Shown: positions 1-6,787 of the stretch, one piece after another | How the letters are laid out: every line of letters begins with the position of its first letter | Position numbering within the stretch: the stretch's first letter is position 1 | Source: Candidatus Neoflavobacterium equi | GTDB taxonomy: Bacteria > Bacteroidota > Bacteroidia > Flavobacteriales > Flavobacteriaceae | DNA length: 6,827 bases | Assembly: GCA_018065745.1 (NCBI GenBank) | Contig: JAGHSS010000012.1 | Coordinates: 1 to 6,827 of the forward strand | Reading direction: 5' to 3' | Position numbers and translations under genes: made by a program | Notes under the pieces: model-generated | Seen by the model: only the letters and a program-made list of their open reading frames with translations | Told to the model about the DNA's origin: nothing | Databases searched by the model: none

Positions 1-1920
1 AAATTTGAGGTTTTAAATCAATTGCCTATCGTTGTGTTTTCAACGAATGAATTAGGAGAAATTCTACATACTAATTCTGAGGCAGAATCCTTTTTTGAAC
101 GTCAATTAGGGAACATACCCAAATCTTGTTTTGACATAGATCATCAGGAGTCAACAGACCTTCTACAAACAAAATTCATACACTATTTTAACGATAAGAA
201 AGACATTCAGGATTTTCCAATTCTCTTGAATGGACATACTTTTTTAATCTCCTCATTTGATGTGGAGTATCAGGAGGATAACATGCATTATTTTCTTTTA
301 AAAGAAGTGCCGCAAAATTTGTTGGTTACTCCTAAACAAAAGATTTATGCAGACATTATTGATCTTTCTGAAGATGCAATCATTACCTGCGATCTTAAAG
401 GAGATATCATAACATGGAATTTTGGTGCTGAGAAAATATTTGGGTTTAATGCAGTTGAAGCAATTGGTCAACAGATCAACAAATTGATAGGGACTAATAA
501 ATTTTCTGAAACGGATGAGTTGTTCAACACCATTTCACGTGGGTTGACCTACAGGATTGATCAAACAATGCGCATCAATAGGGCAGGAGATTTGGTGGAT
601 ATTTCCATTACTGCATCACCGATTATTGATATTAATCATCAAGTGGTGGGGGTATCAAAGATTATAAGAGATATTTCAACAGACACAGACAACAGAAGAC
701 AGCTAAAGAAACACAATGAAAATTTGTTGCATCTGAATGCTGTTGGAAAGATGATATCTGAAAAACTAGATGTTCAGAATATTTTGCAAATGGTAACTGA
801 TGTTACTACAAAAATTACAGGTGCGGCATATGGTGCCTTTTTCTACAACACCTTAAACAGCAATGGTGATGCTATGAAGTTGTACACACTTTCTGGTGCT
901 TCAAGAGCTGATTTTGAAAAATTGGGGATGCCCCGCAATACAGACCTGTTCAAACACACCTTTACAGATAAAAAAATTCTGAGAAGTGGGGATGTAAAAG
1001 CCCACTATAAATTTGGAAACAACGCGCCCTTAAATGGGATGCCCCATGGTCATTTGGGGGTAAAAAGTTATTTGTCTGTACCAGTTATCTCAGGTAGTGG
1101 TGAAAATATGGGAACCCTGTTATTTGGGCATCCAGAGCCAGATGTTTTTAAAGAAGAACACGAAGATATGGTGCTGTCCGTTGCGTCTCAAGCAACAGTT
1201 GCCTTAGAAAATTCCCGTCTTTTTGAAAGCATCAATCAGATGAATTCTAAAAAGGATGAATTTATTGCTCTTGCCAGTCACGAACTCAAAACGCCTTTGA
1301 CTACAATTAAAGGATATTTGCAAGTAATTAACGAGTTTAACGAAAGTGATATGCTTCAGAATTTCCTGGATAAGGTATTGGAGCAGGTGGAAAAATTAAA
1401 TGGATTGATTTCTGAAATGCTTGATATTTCCAAGATTGAAGCAGGGAAGATCATGTTGAATAAGGAGACTTTTTTACTTAATGACCTTATTGAGCATACC
1501 ATACAAACCATCAGTTACAGTCAATCAACTCACAACATAATTTTTCACAACACCACTCAAGTTTCGGTTTGTGCAGACCGTTTCAGAATGGAGCAGGTAT
1601 TGATGAATCTGTTGATGAATGCAATCAAATATTCCCCAAGTTCCAACTTGGTTGAAGTATATATTACATGTGAAAAAAATCAAGCCATAGTTAAAGTAAA
1701 AGACTTCGGCATTGGAATCGACAAAAGTCAAATTGTCAATATTTTTTCAAGGTTTTACCGCGTTGAATCAGATACTAATATTTCTGGTTTGGGCTTGGGG
1801 TTGTACCTTAGTAAAGAAATTGTCAACAGACATGACGGTTCTATTATTGTTGAAAGTGAACTTGGTGAAGGCTCTGAATTTATATTTAAAATACCAATCA
1901 AATCCCTTGATTCCCAATGA
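1..1920 (+). CDS. Multi-sensor hybrid-less histidine kinase (PAS-PAS-GAF-HisKA-HATPase), 5' end missing
   Basis: Sensor kinase that would autophosphorylate on histidine and pass phosphate to the adjacent receiver protein. The frame is open to the window edge. The residues before the TTG at 22 (KFEVLNQ) read as the lead helix of a PAS domain, so the true start is probably outside the window; the first internal ATG is too far in to be the start. Residues are counted from that TTG. A first PAS domain covers about 1-95 and a second about 108-220 (SEDAIITCDLKGDIITWN). A GAF domain covers about 235-400 and includes GMPHGHLGVKSYLSVPV. The HisKA H-box is SHELKTP with phospho-acceptor H420. The ATPase domain (about 515-627) shows the N-box with N533, the G1 box DFGIGI (561-566), the F-box RFYR, and the G2 box GLGLGLYLSKEI. 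No transmembrane segment is visible, so it is probably cytoplasmic, although the missing N-terminus could hold more. The signal sensed is unknown. It overlaps the next gene by 4 bases (ATGA). Confidence 0.94.
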   Translation, partial: KFEVLNQLPIVVFSTNELGEILHTNSEAESFFERQLGNIPKSCFDIDHQESTDLLQTKFIHYFNDKKDIQDFPILLNGHTFLISSFDVEYQEDNMHYFLLKEVPQNLLVTPKQKIYADIIDLSEDAIITCDLKGDIITWNFGAEKIFGFNAVEAIGQQINKLIGTNKFSETDELFNTISRGLTYRIDQTMRINRAGDLVDISITASPIIDINHQVVGVSKIIRDISTDTDNRRQLKKHNENLLHLNAVGKMISEKLDVQNILQMVTDVTTKITGAAYGAFFYNTLNSNGDAMKLYTLSGASRADFEKLGMPRNTDLFKHTFTDKKILRSGDVKAHYKFGNNAPLNGMPHGHLGVKSYLSVPVISGSGENMGTLLFGHPEPDVFKEEHEDMVLSVASQATVALENSRLFESINQMNSKKDEFIALASHELKTPLTTIKGYLQVINEFNESDMLQNFLDKVLEQVEKLNGLISEMLDISKIEAGKIMLNKETFLLNDLIEHTIQTISYSQSTHNIIFHNTTQVSVCADRFRMEQVLMNLLMNAIKYSPSSNLVEVYITCEKNQAIVKVKDFGIGIDKSQIVNIFSRFYRVESDTNISGLGLGLYLSKEIVNRHDGSIIVESELGEGSEFIFKIPIKSLDSQ

Positions 1921-2273
1921 AGACAATTTTTATTTTAGAAGACAATTTAGCAATTTGCCAATTGGTAAGTTTATTGCTAAAGCGCAAAGGTTACGACTCT
2001 CATGCATTTTACAATGTTAAGAGTTTTCTTGCGGCTTTGAATGATCGCAAACCAGATATGATGTTGATTGATGTCATGTTGCCAGATGGCAACGGTTTGG
2101 ACTTGACGATTGAATTTAAAGAATCAGATGGGCTCAATGAAGTTCCCATATTGATTATGTCTGCCAATTCAGATTGCCATTCCATCAAAGACAGTTATAA
2201 CAAGGTTGATTTCATTGCAAAACCATTTGATATACATGTTTTTGATGGTAAAATAGCGAGTCTTATTGCTTAA
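1917..2273 (+). CDS. Single-domain response regulator (CheY-like receiver)
   Basis: A 118-residue receiver domain with no DNA-binding or enzymatic output domain. The acidic pair is E8-D9 (FILEDN), the phospho-acceptor is D52 (MLIDVMLPDGNG), the switch hydroxyl is S82 (IMSAN), the switch aromatic is F99, and the conserved lysine is K102 in AKPF. All residues needed for Mg-dependent phosphotransfer are present. Its ATG lies inside the TGA stop region of the kinase (ATGA), so the two are almost certainly co-translated and are probably cognate partners. Without an output domain it may act by protein-protein contact or as an intermediate in a phosphorelay; the target is not visible here. The gene ends 3 bases before the stop of the convergent pseudouridine synthase gene. 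Confidence 0.95.
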   Translation: MKTIFILEDNLAICQLVSLLLKRKGYDSHAFYNVKSFLAALNDRKPDMMLIDVMLPDGNGLDLTIEFKESDGLNEVPILIMSANSDCHSIKDSYNKVDFIAKPFDIHVFDGKIASLIA

Positions 2274-2276
2274 ATA

Positions 2277-3950
2277 TTAAAAGTCACAATCCGCTAAAAA
2301 GCGCATTGTTTTTCCAGTTTTGGGGTGTTTCAATTCCAAATACTCGGCATGTAAATGCAATCTACTATCTTTTTGACCGTATAGGTCGTCACCAACTATG
2401 GGGCAATTTAAACCCAAATGATGACTTGAATGCATCCTCAGCTGATGTGTTCTTCCGGTTATTGGCCAATAATGGATGCGGGTTCTCCCTTGAGATTTTT
2501 CCAGCACCTTAAAATATGTTTTGGCCATTTTTCCATATTCATAGCAGACCACCTGTCTTGGTCTGTCGTCAAGATCCACACGTATAGGAAATTCTATATA
2601 TCCTTCTTCCTGATCAATTTCTCCTTCCAAAAGGGCTAAATATCTTTTTTGAATGGTTCTGTTAATAAACTGCTCTTGGAGTATTTTATGCGCTTCTTTA
2701 TGTTTTGCCAAAACCAATATTCCAGAAGTTGCCATATCTAATCTGTGAATTATTATGGGACCACTCAGGTCTGGAATCATCTCTTGAATTCTGGTATATA
2801 CAGAGTCTTGAATGTGAATTCCAGGAACAGACAAGAAGTCTGCCGGTTTGTTTACAACTACCATATCTTCATCTTGATACATGATTTCAAGAGTTTTGTG
2901 AAGTGCTGGATTGTTTAATAAAGGGTTGGGATCCAACTCAATTCCCTCCAGCATGTGCTTTAAAATAGGTTCACACTTACCAGTACAAGAAGGGTAGAAT
3001 TGGCTGTGCTTTCTGATTTCTGATTTTGGAGATTCTCCCCACCAGAATTCAGCCATGCAAACGGGAGTTAAATCATTTTGAAACGCGTATTGCAACAATT
3101 TTGGCGCAGCACAATCTCCTGCTGCAGCAGGTGGTTTTAACAGATTTGTCTGCGCAAAAATGGCACTGACTGATTTCAGTTTCCCGTCTTTGTTTAAAAA
3201 GTTATACTGATCAAATAGGCGTTGCTGCAAATTTGACGAGAAGTCTTTGCGTTCTTCTCTTAAAAATTGAATTCGGTCAGCGATCTTAAAATACTCCTGG
3301 TGTTTTTTAATCTTGTCCTGTTCTAATTGTAGCATTTTCAAGCCAAACTCATGTTTGTCTCTCAAACTTTGCTTTACTAAATCTGCTTCTAAAAGTTCAA
3401 ATTCAGCAGGAGAAAGAATTGTTATTTGGGCGATTCTAATCTTTTTACGTTCAGATTTCCCCTCTTTAAGTTGGGTTTTTAAAAGTGCAATTTGATTGGT
3501 ATCTTCCAGCTCATCTGCTGCAAATGCTGCAGATAAACTTAAAAATGCTTCGCTTGCTTCCAATTGTTCCAATTCCGTGTTGATGTTGTTGAGATAGGTT
3601 TCTTCTCTCAAGAAAAACCCATCAGGGTCCAACATGTCAAATATAGGTGGGACAAAGTTTGGAAATATATTTTTGTTGGCTAATTTACCTGAAAAAGCAC
3701 ATAAATATCCCAGTTCATCTTGTTGATTTCTCACGACCAACACCCCAAACATCTTTCCAATAGCCAACGTGTTTTGGTCGTTGTCCAAACCAAAATTATG
3801 TTCCCAATCAGTTTGACTGTTCAAATATTCTTTTAGTTCATTTGCAGCGATAACACTGAGTTGATGCGGTTCATAAAAGAAGGGGAAAGTAAATTTTTCT
3901 GGAGTGGAAATTCCAGTGATATCGGTCTTAAAGTAATGAAATTGAGACAA
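2277..3950 (-). CDS. Long RluA-family pseudouridine synthase with N-terminal extension
   Basis: Predicted RNA uridine-to-pseudouridine isomerase of the RluA family; the RNA target cannot be told from sequence. The catalytic domain is at about residues 350-557. It has VVVNKPADFLSVPG (364-377), the HRLD motif with catalytic D405, GRTHQLR (499-505) and VGDDLYG (519-525). At 557 residues the protein is far longer than RluA (about 220) or RluC/RluD (about 320). The extra N-terminus has three zones: residues 1-125 with GKMFGVLVVRNQ and AFSGKL, a charged helical coiled-coil stretch at about 150-245, and a Cys-containing block at 273-336 (GDCAAPKLL, AEFWWG, YPSCTGKC). Long RluA-like proteins of this layout are, from memory, common in Bacteroidota and some Proteobacteria, and their extension has no assigned role that I know. 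I see no S4 domain. The start is TTG at 3948-3950: an in-frame TAA lies 12 bases upstream, no ATG lies between, and the next Met is residue 67. Confidence 0.92.
   Translation of the reverse strand: MSQFHYFKTDITGISTPEKFTFPFFYEPHQLSVIAANELKEYLNSQTDWEHNFGLDNDQNTLAIGKMFGVLVVRNQQDELGYLCAFSGKLANKNIFPNFVPPIFDMLDPDGFFLREETYLNNINTELEQLEASEAFLSLSAAFAADELEDTNQIALLKTQLKEGKSERKKIRIAQITILSPAEFELLEADLVKQSLRDKHEFGLKMLQLEQDKIKKHQEYFKIADRIQFLREERKDFSSNLQQRLFDQYNFLNKDGKLKSVSAIFAQTNLLKPPAAAGDCAAPKLLQYAFQNDLTPVCMAEFWWGESPKSEIRKHSQFYPSCTGKCEPILKHMLEGIELDPNPLLNNPALHKTLEIMYQDEDMVVVNKPADFLSVPGIHIQDSVYTRIQEMIPDLSGPIIIHRLDMATSGILVLAKHKEAHKILQEQFINRTIQKRYLALLEGEIDQEEGYIEFPIRVDLDDRPRQVVCYEYGKMAKTYFKVLEKSQGRTRIHYWPITGRTHQLRMHSSHHLGLNCPIVGDDLYGQKDSRLHLHAEYLELKHPKTGKTMRFLADCDF
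2286..2313 (+). terminator. Rho-independent terminator of the kinase/regulator operon, inside the opposing gene
   Basis: The left arm is ACAAT (2286-2290) plus CGCT (2292-2295) and the loop is AAAA (2296-2299). The right arm is AGCG (2300-2303) plus ATTGT (2305-2309). Nine base pairs are interrupted by one C/C mismatch (2291/2304). A run of five T (2309-2313) follows immediately. It begins 13 bases after the regulator stop, the right place and strand to end that operon. It lies within the last codons of the convergent pseudouridine synthase gene. On the - strand the hairpin is followed by GACTTTTAAT, so weaker termination in the other direction is possible. Confidence 0.72.
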
Positions 3951-3976
3951 TGGTTTAGGTGTTTACATTTGAGGTG

Positions 3977-3984
3977 CAAAAATA
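3977..3984 (-). promoter_or_regulatory. Bacteroidota-type -7 promoter element, candidate
   Basis: Read on the - strand the bases are TATTTTTG, an exact fit to the TAnnTTTG -7 consensus of Bacteroidota. It lies 26 bases upstream of the TTG start of the pseudouridine synthase, giving a predicted short leader of roughly 20 bases. I could not find a convincing TTG box about 19 bases further upstream, so the call rests on the -7 element and position alone. Confidence 0.42.
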
Positions 3985-3998
3985 CAATCTTTTGTATT
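3978..3998 (-). terminator. Weak AT-rich hairpin with T run, possible terminator of the glycan-tailoring operon
   Basis: AATACAA (3981-3987) and TTGTATT (3992-3998) form a perfect 7-bp inverted repeat with a 4-base loop. On the - strand the second arm ends in, and is followed by, T residues (3978-3982, five in a row). This is the polarity expected for a terminator downstream of the formyltransferase, whose stop is at 4010-4012. Only one G-C pair is present, so the stem is weak. It overlaps the candidate promoter of the next gene, so it could instead be an operator-like palindrome. Confidence 0.35.
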
Positions 3999-4009
3999 GA
4001 GGTCCTTAC

Positions 4010-4774
4010 TTATTTTATTTTTCTTATCCATCTTGACTTCAAATATTGATACAAGGTAGGGTGGTAATACAACTTGCTGTCTAATTTTTTTTCAAATGTA
4101 TGAGCAGTTCCATCCAATACCATTGGAATTACCTCTTTTAGAAGCTGCATGCCTGCCCCAAGTTGCATATAGGGATAGGTCACAAAATTATCTGCTGTTG
4201 TTGGGATTATATTTTTTTGAGCCAATATAGAACCCGTGTCAATTCCAGGATCAATATAGTGAACAGTGACACCACAATTTTCCAAATCGTTGTTGTACAT
4301 TGCCCAGTAGGCTCCGTGAACCCCTCTGTATTTTGGGGTGATGCCCGCGTGTGTATTGATGATGGGACAGTTGATGGCAGCGAGTAGTTTCTTGCCGATG
4401 ATGCGTGTTCCATTAACCACAATTAAATCTGGTTGTTCTTGATTCAGGAAATCAATTATGCTAGGGTGGTTTATAGAATCTGTCGCTTGTTTTTTTGTTT
4501 CAGGAATAGGTGTTGCATCCAACTGATAGGTATTTTTGATAGCTGCTATTCTTTCACCGCTTTTTGAATTTAAAAGACGAGGTATGGACAGTTGGAAGGC
4601 CAATTGCCCCAAAACGGTGCGCCATCCCAATTTGGCTAGGCGCCTTTTAATGAATACAGCTGTTTTTTCTTTATCCTCAATAATAGCCTTAGCTACTCCA
4701 AATTCTTTGTTGAGGTAATTGAAAACCACTGGAGTCGAGGTTCCTTTTCCTCCCAATAGGATGATTTTAGGCAT
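4010..4774 (-). CDS. Formyltransferase-fold protein, probable sugar N-formyltransferase
   Basis: The 254-residue protein has the formyl_transf_N (PurN/Fmt-like) catalytic core. It carries the full triad by comparison with Fmt (N108, H110, D146): N140 and H142 in INTHAGITPKYRG, and D179 in GIDTGSIL. The Fmt loop SLLPxxRG reads GITPKYRG here. It probably transfers formyl from 10-formyltetrahydrofolate in the cytoplasm; no signal peptide or membrane segment is seen. It lacks the C-terminal tRNA-binding domain of Fmt (about 315 residues) and carries an unfamiliar N-terminal half (about 1-100, opening MPKIILLGGKGTSTP) and a basic C-terminal tail. With a polysaccharide deacetylase and a membrane acyltransferase upstream, an amino-sugar acceptor is more likely than glycinamide ribonucleotide or Met-tRNA; this is inference from context. 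The ATG at 4772-4774 overlaps the deacetylase stop by 8 bases. It is the last gene of the operon as seen here. Confidence 0.88.
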   Translation of the reverse strand: MPKIILLGGKGTSTPVVFNYLNKEFGVAKAIIEDKEKTAVFIKRRLAKLGWRTVLGQLAFQLSIPRLLNSKSGERIAAIKNTYQLDATPIPETKKQATDSINHPSIIDFLNQEQPDLIVVNGTRIIGKKLLAAINCPIINTHAGITPKYRGVHGAYWAMYNNDLENCGVTVHYIDPGIDTGSILAQKNIIPTTADNFVTYPYMQLGAGMQLLKEVIPMVLDGTAHTFEKKLDSKLYYHPTLYQYLKSRWIRKIK

Positions 4775-5750
4775 GGTTATTTTGCAATTTGGTTGCTAGT
4801 TCTGTCATGGTGTACGAACTAAATTGATATTGTTTATTTAAGTATTGGTAGTGTTTTAAAATAGCTGTTAAGAACTGTAAGTTCTCTGAGCTATGGCTTC
4901 CAAAGTTATGGGGATGAAACCACAGGTGGTAACACAGGTTGTTTTTTGCAGCATGCGTCATGTCGTCCTTAATTCTTTTCATTTTTAAACCGTCCAAGAT
5001 GCTTAATTTAGGGTGGTATGCTCTGAGCAGTCTGGAGCTGGGGATGTTGATTAGCGGTTGAGATTTCATGAACGCATCGCTATAGCAATTTCTACCTGAA
5101 ATATTGAGGTAAGCATCCATTAAGCGCAGGGCTCTTTTAAAAAGTCCTTGATTGGAATTGGTGGTGCTTTTGTACAACCACGACTCTTCATTACCTCTGT
5201 AGTTGGTGATTCCGTTTTGCAACAATACCTCTGTATATTCAGGGTTGAATTGATTTCTTGGAAATATGATGGAGGTGGTTGGAATGTGGTGCAATTGCCC
5301 AATATGGATGGCTTGTTTTAAGTCAGCCTCAAATTGTTCTTTTGTCTGTCCAGGTTCCATTGTATAGTAATGGGAAAACGTATGGGTACTGATTTCGTGA
5401 TTTTTGTTTTTCTTCAATGTCAGCAACCAATCTTTGGCGAAGTGGTAAACTGCAGTTTCCATATTTAAGACGGCATCAATGTGCTGGGTGTATGGAGATA
5501 AATTAGGATCGTCATAAGTAGGTTTACATTTCGGTAGGTGATTTAAAAGTGCTGATTTGTCATCAAAAAATAACATACCAACAGTAGCTACCGTAGTCTT
5601 GACCCCATAGGCATCACAGGAATGGATTATTTCTGGGAAAATTTGATGCACGTTTTTGATATTGTCGCCATATTGGGCAATCGTTTTTTTGTCTCTGACT
5701 CCCCAAAGAAGTTCAAAGTCAAGTGAAAGTATAAATTTTCCGTGCTGCAT
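4767..5750 (-). CDS. Polysaccharide deacetylase (NodB/CE4 fold), cytoplasmic type
   Basis: Predicted metal-dependent de-N-acetylase (or related amide hydrolase) acting on a sugar or glycan. The opening SLDFELLWG (9-17) matches the first NodB motif, with D11 as likely catalytic base or ligand and E13 where many members have a second acidic residue. The metal-binding HxxxH is H123-H127 in STHTFSH. FPRNQFNP (163-170) fits the R-containing third motif, and WFHPHNFG (277-284) supplies the C-terminal histidine. At 327 residues it covers the catalytic domain only. The catalytic D11 lies so near the N-terminus that no signal peptide can precede it, so the enzyme probably works in the cytoplasm on a nucleotide- or lipid-linked sugar, unlike exported chitin or peptidoglycan deacetylases. 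The ATG start overlaps the upstream acyltransferase stop as TAATG, and its own stop overlaps the formyltransferase start by 8 bases. The substrate is unknown. Confidence 0.9.
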   Translation of the reverse strand: MQHGKFILSLDFELLWGVRDKKTIAQYGDNIKNVHQIFPEIIHSCDAYGVKTTVATVGMLFFDDKSALLNHLPKCKPTYDDPNLSPYTQHIDAVLNMETAVYHFAKDWLLTLKKNKNHEISTHTFSHYYTMEPGQTKEQFEADLKQAIHIGQLHHIPTTSIIFPRNQFNPEYTEVLLQNGITNYRGNEESWLYKSTTNSNQGLFKRALRLMDAYLNISGRNCYSDAFMKSQPLINIPSSRLLRAYHPKLSILDGLKMKRIKDDMTHAAKNNLCYHLWFHPHNFGSHSSENLQFLTAILKHYQYLNKQYQFSSYTMTELATKLQNNHA

Positions 5751-6787
5751 TATCCGATGAGGTATTTTTTAAAAGGTAATTTGTCGATAAATTTAATACA
5801 TATAAAGCTAATGCTAAAGGTTATTATAAATTTTAAAAACAAATCTACTATGGTTGAGGTTTCAAATAGTTGAAATTGAGCATCGTCTAAAACGTAGATA
5901 AAAAACACATGGATCAGATAGATACCAAAACTGTATTTTGCAATTTGATCAAATACAGGATTTAATCTGTTTTTGACAAAGGAAAAAGTTTGGAAAAACA
6001 CAAAACAACTAACCGTCATTAAAACCACGTTAGGTGCGAGGTAATCATAAAATATATTGTTGAACGTTCCTTGATTTACAGAAGCATAAAACGTTCCCAA
6101 AGACGTGATTAAATACCCAATTGAGAAGAGGCCAATACAAATTAAACGCGTATATTTAGAGTAGGAGATGGGATACTTTACCAAATAATATCCAGTTACT
6201 AAATAGCCAATGTAACCGGTAAAAAGCGTCAAGTCAAGATTGGGAAAATTACTGTTTATAACGGGATATTTTAAAAAGAGGGTATACGTCCAGATGAGTA
6301 TAAAATACTTAATTTGATTTTTTGAGGCATTTTGTAACCAGGTTCTCAGAATCGGCAGAAATAAGTAAATACCAATGATCAAGTAGATGTACCAAAAGTG
6401 ATAGGTACTTCCTGTAAAAAGTCCATTAAAGATGAGTTTTCTCTGCACCCATATGTCTTCAAAACTTTTGATAGCATCAGAATTTATGGAATAATACGTA
6501 TTGTAAAATACAGACCAAAAAAGAAAAGGAAATACAATTTTTGTGAGTCTGTGTTTGAAGATAGAGGTTATGGATTCTTTTTTATCAATAAGCAGTGCGC
6601 CCGTCAAGAGTAAAAACAAAGGAACGCTGACACGAGTCACACTTTCAATGCCATTTGCCCAATGCCAAATACCGTTACTGAGGTTTTTATTGCCCTCAAG
6701 TGTAGGAGCGCAAACATGCAATACAACCACCATAATTGTAGCAACTGCTCTGATGTAATTTGCCCATTCCAGTGGTTTCTCCCTCAT
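5750..6787 (-). CDS. Acyltransferase 3 family membrane protein (WecH/OafA-like)
   Basis: Integral membrane protein of the acyltransferase 3 family, which typically O-acetylates sugars of surface polysaccharides, lipopolysaccharide or lipid-linked intermediates using cytoplasmic acyl-CoA. I chose the ATG at 6785-6787 (345 residues, MREKPLEWANYIRAV). A TTG eight codons upstream and further in-frame codons to the window edge are possible but would add only a short basic stretch. In this numbering the family's R-x10-H signature in the first helix is R13 and H24 (RAVATIMVVVLH). Other family-like motifs are VSVPLFLLLTG (53-63), HFWYIYLI (130-137) and SFGIYLIHVF (286-295). About ten hydrophobic helices are visible, near 8-28, 50-68, 82-98, 130-148, 160-175, 190-205, 217-240, 252-272, 286-302 and 313-334. 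No SGNH domain is attached. The layout is closest to WecH-type proteins, but the acceptor cannot be assigned. It is the first gene of the coupled trio. Confidence 0.9.
   Translation of the reverse strand: MREKPLEWANYIRAVATIMVVVLHVCAPTLEGNKNLSNGIWHWANGIESVTRVSVPLFLLLTGALLIDKKESITSIFKHRLTKIVFPFLFWSVFYNTYYSINSDAIKSFEDIWVQRKLIFNGLFTGSTYHFWYIYLIIGIYLFLPILRTWLQNASKNQIKYFILIWTYTLFLKYPVINSNFPNLDLTLFTGYIGYLVTGYYLVKYPISYSKYTRLICIGLFSIGYLITSLGTFYASVNQGTFNNIFYDYLAPNVVLMTVSCFVFFQTFSFVKNRLNPVFDQIAKYSFGIYLIHVFFIYVLDDAQFQLFETSTIVDLFLKFIITFSISFICIKFIDKLPFKKYLIG

Larger units (their letters stand above)
3969..4003. repeat. Short direct repeat TTGAGGT flanking the intergenic hairpin
   Basis: TTGAGGT occurs at 3969-3975 and again at 3997-4003, 28 bases apart start to start. 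The copies flank the inverted repeat and the promoter-like box in the only real intergenic gap of the window (3951-4009). The copies are only 7 bases long, so chance is possible. Confidence 0.25.

Noticed and set aside
925..1050. Two similar G/C-rich palindromic bits (GGGGATGCCCC near 926 and ATGGGATGCCCCAT near 1035)
   Set aside because: Both encode the repeated residues GMP within the GAF domain in the same frame; nothing suggests a regulatory role beyond codon coincidence.
1712..2020. A 102-codon + strand open frame crossing the kinase/regulator junction
   Set aside because: It lies out of frame over well-supported kinase and receiver coding sequence, shows no domain motifs, and is a shadow of those genes.
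4010..4774. Assignment as purN or fmt
   Set aside because: The catalytic triad is shared, but the C-terminal tRNA-binding domain of Fmt is absent, the N-terminal half is unlike PurN, and the neighbours are glycan genes rather than purine or translation genes.
4767..5750. Secreted peptidoglycan or chitin deacetylase
   Set aside because: There is no signal peptide or membrane anchor, and the catalytic motif begins at residue 9, leaving no room for one.
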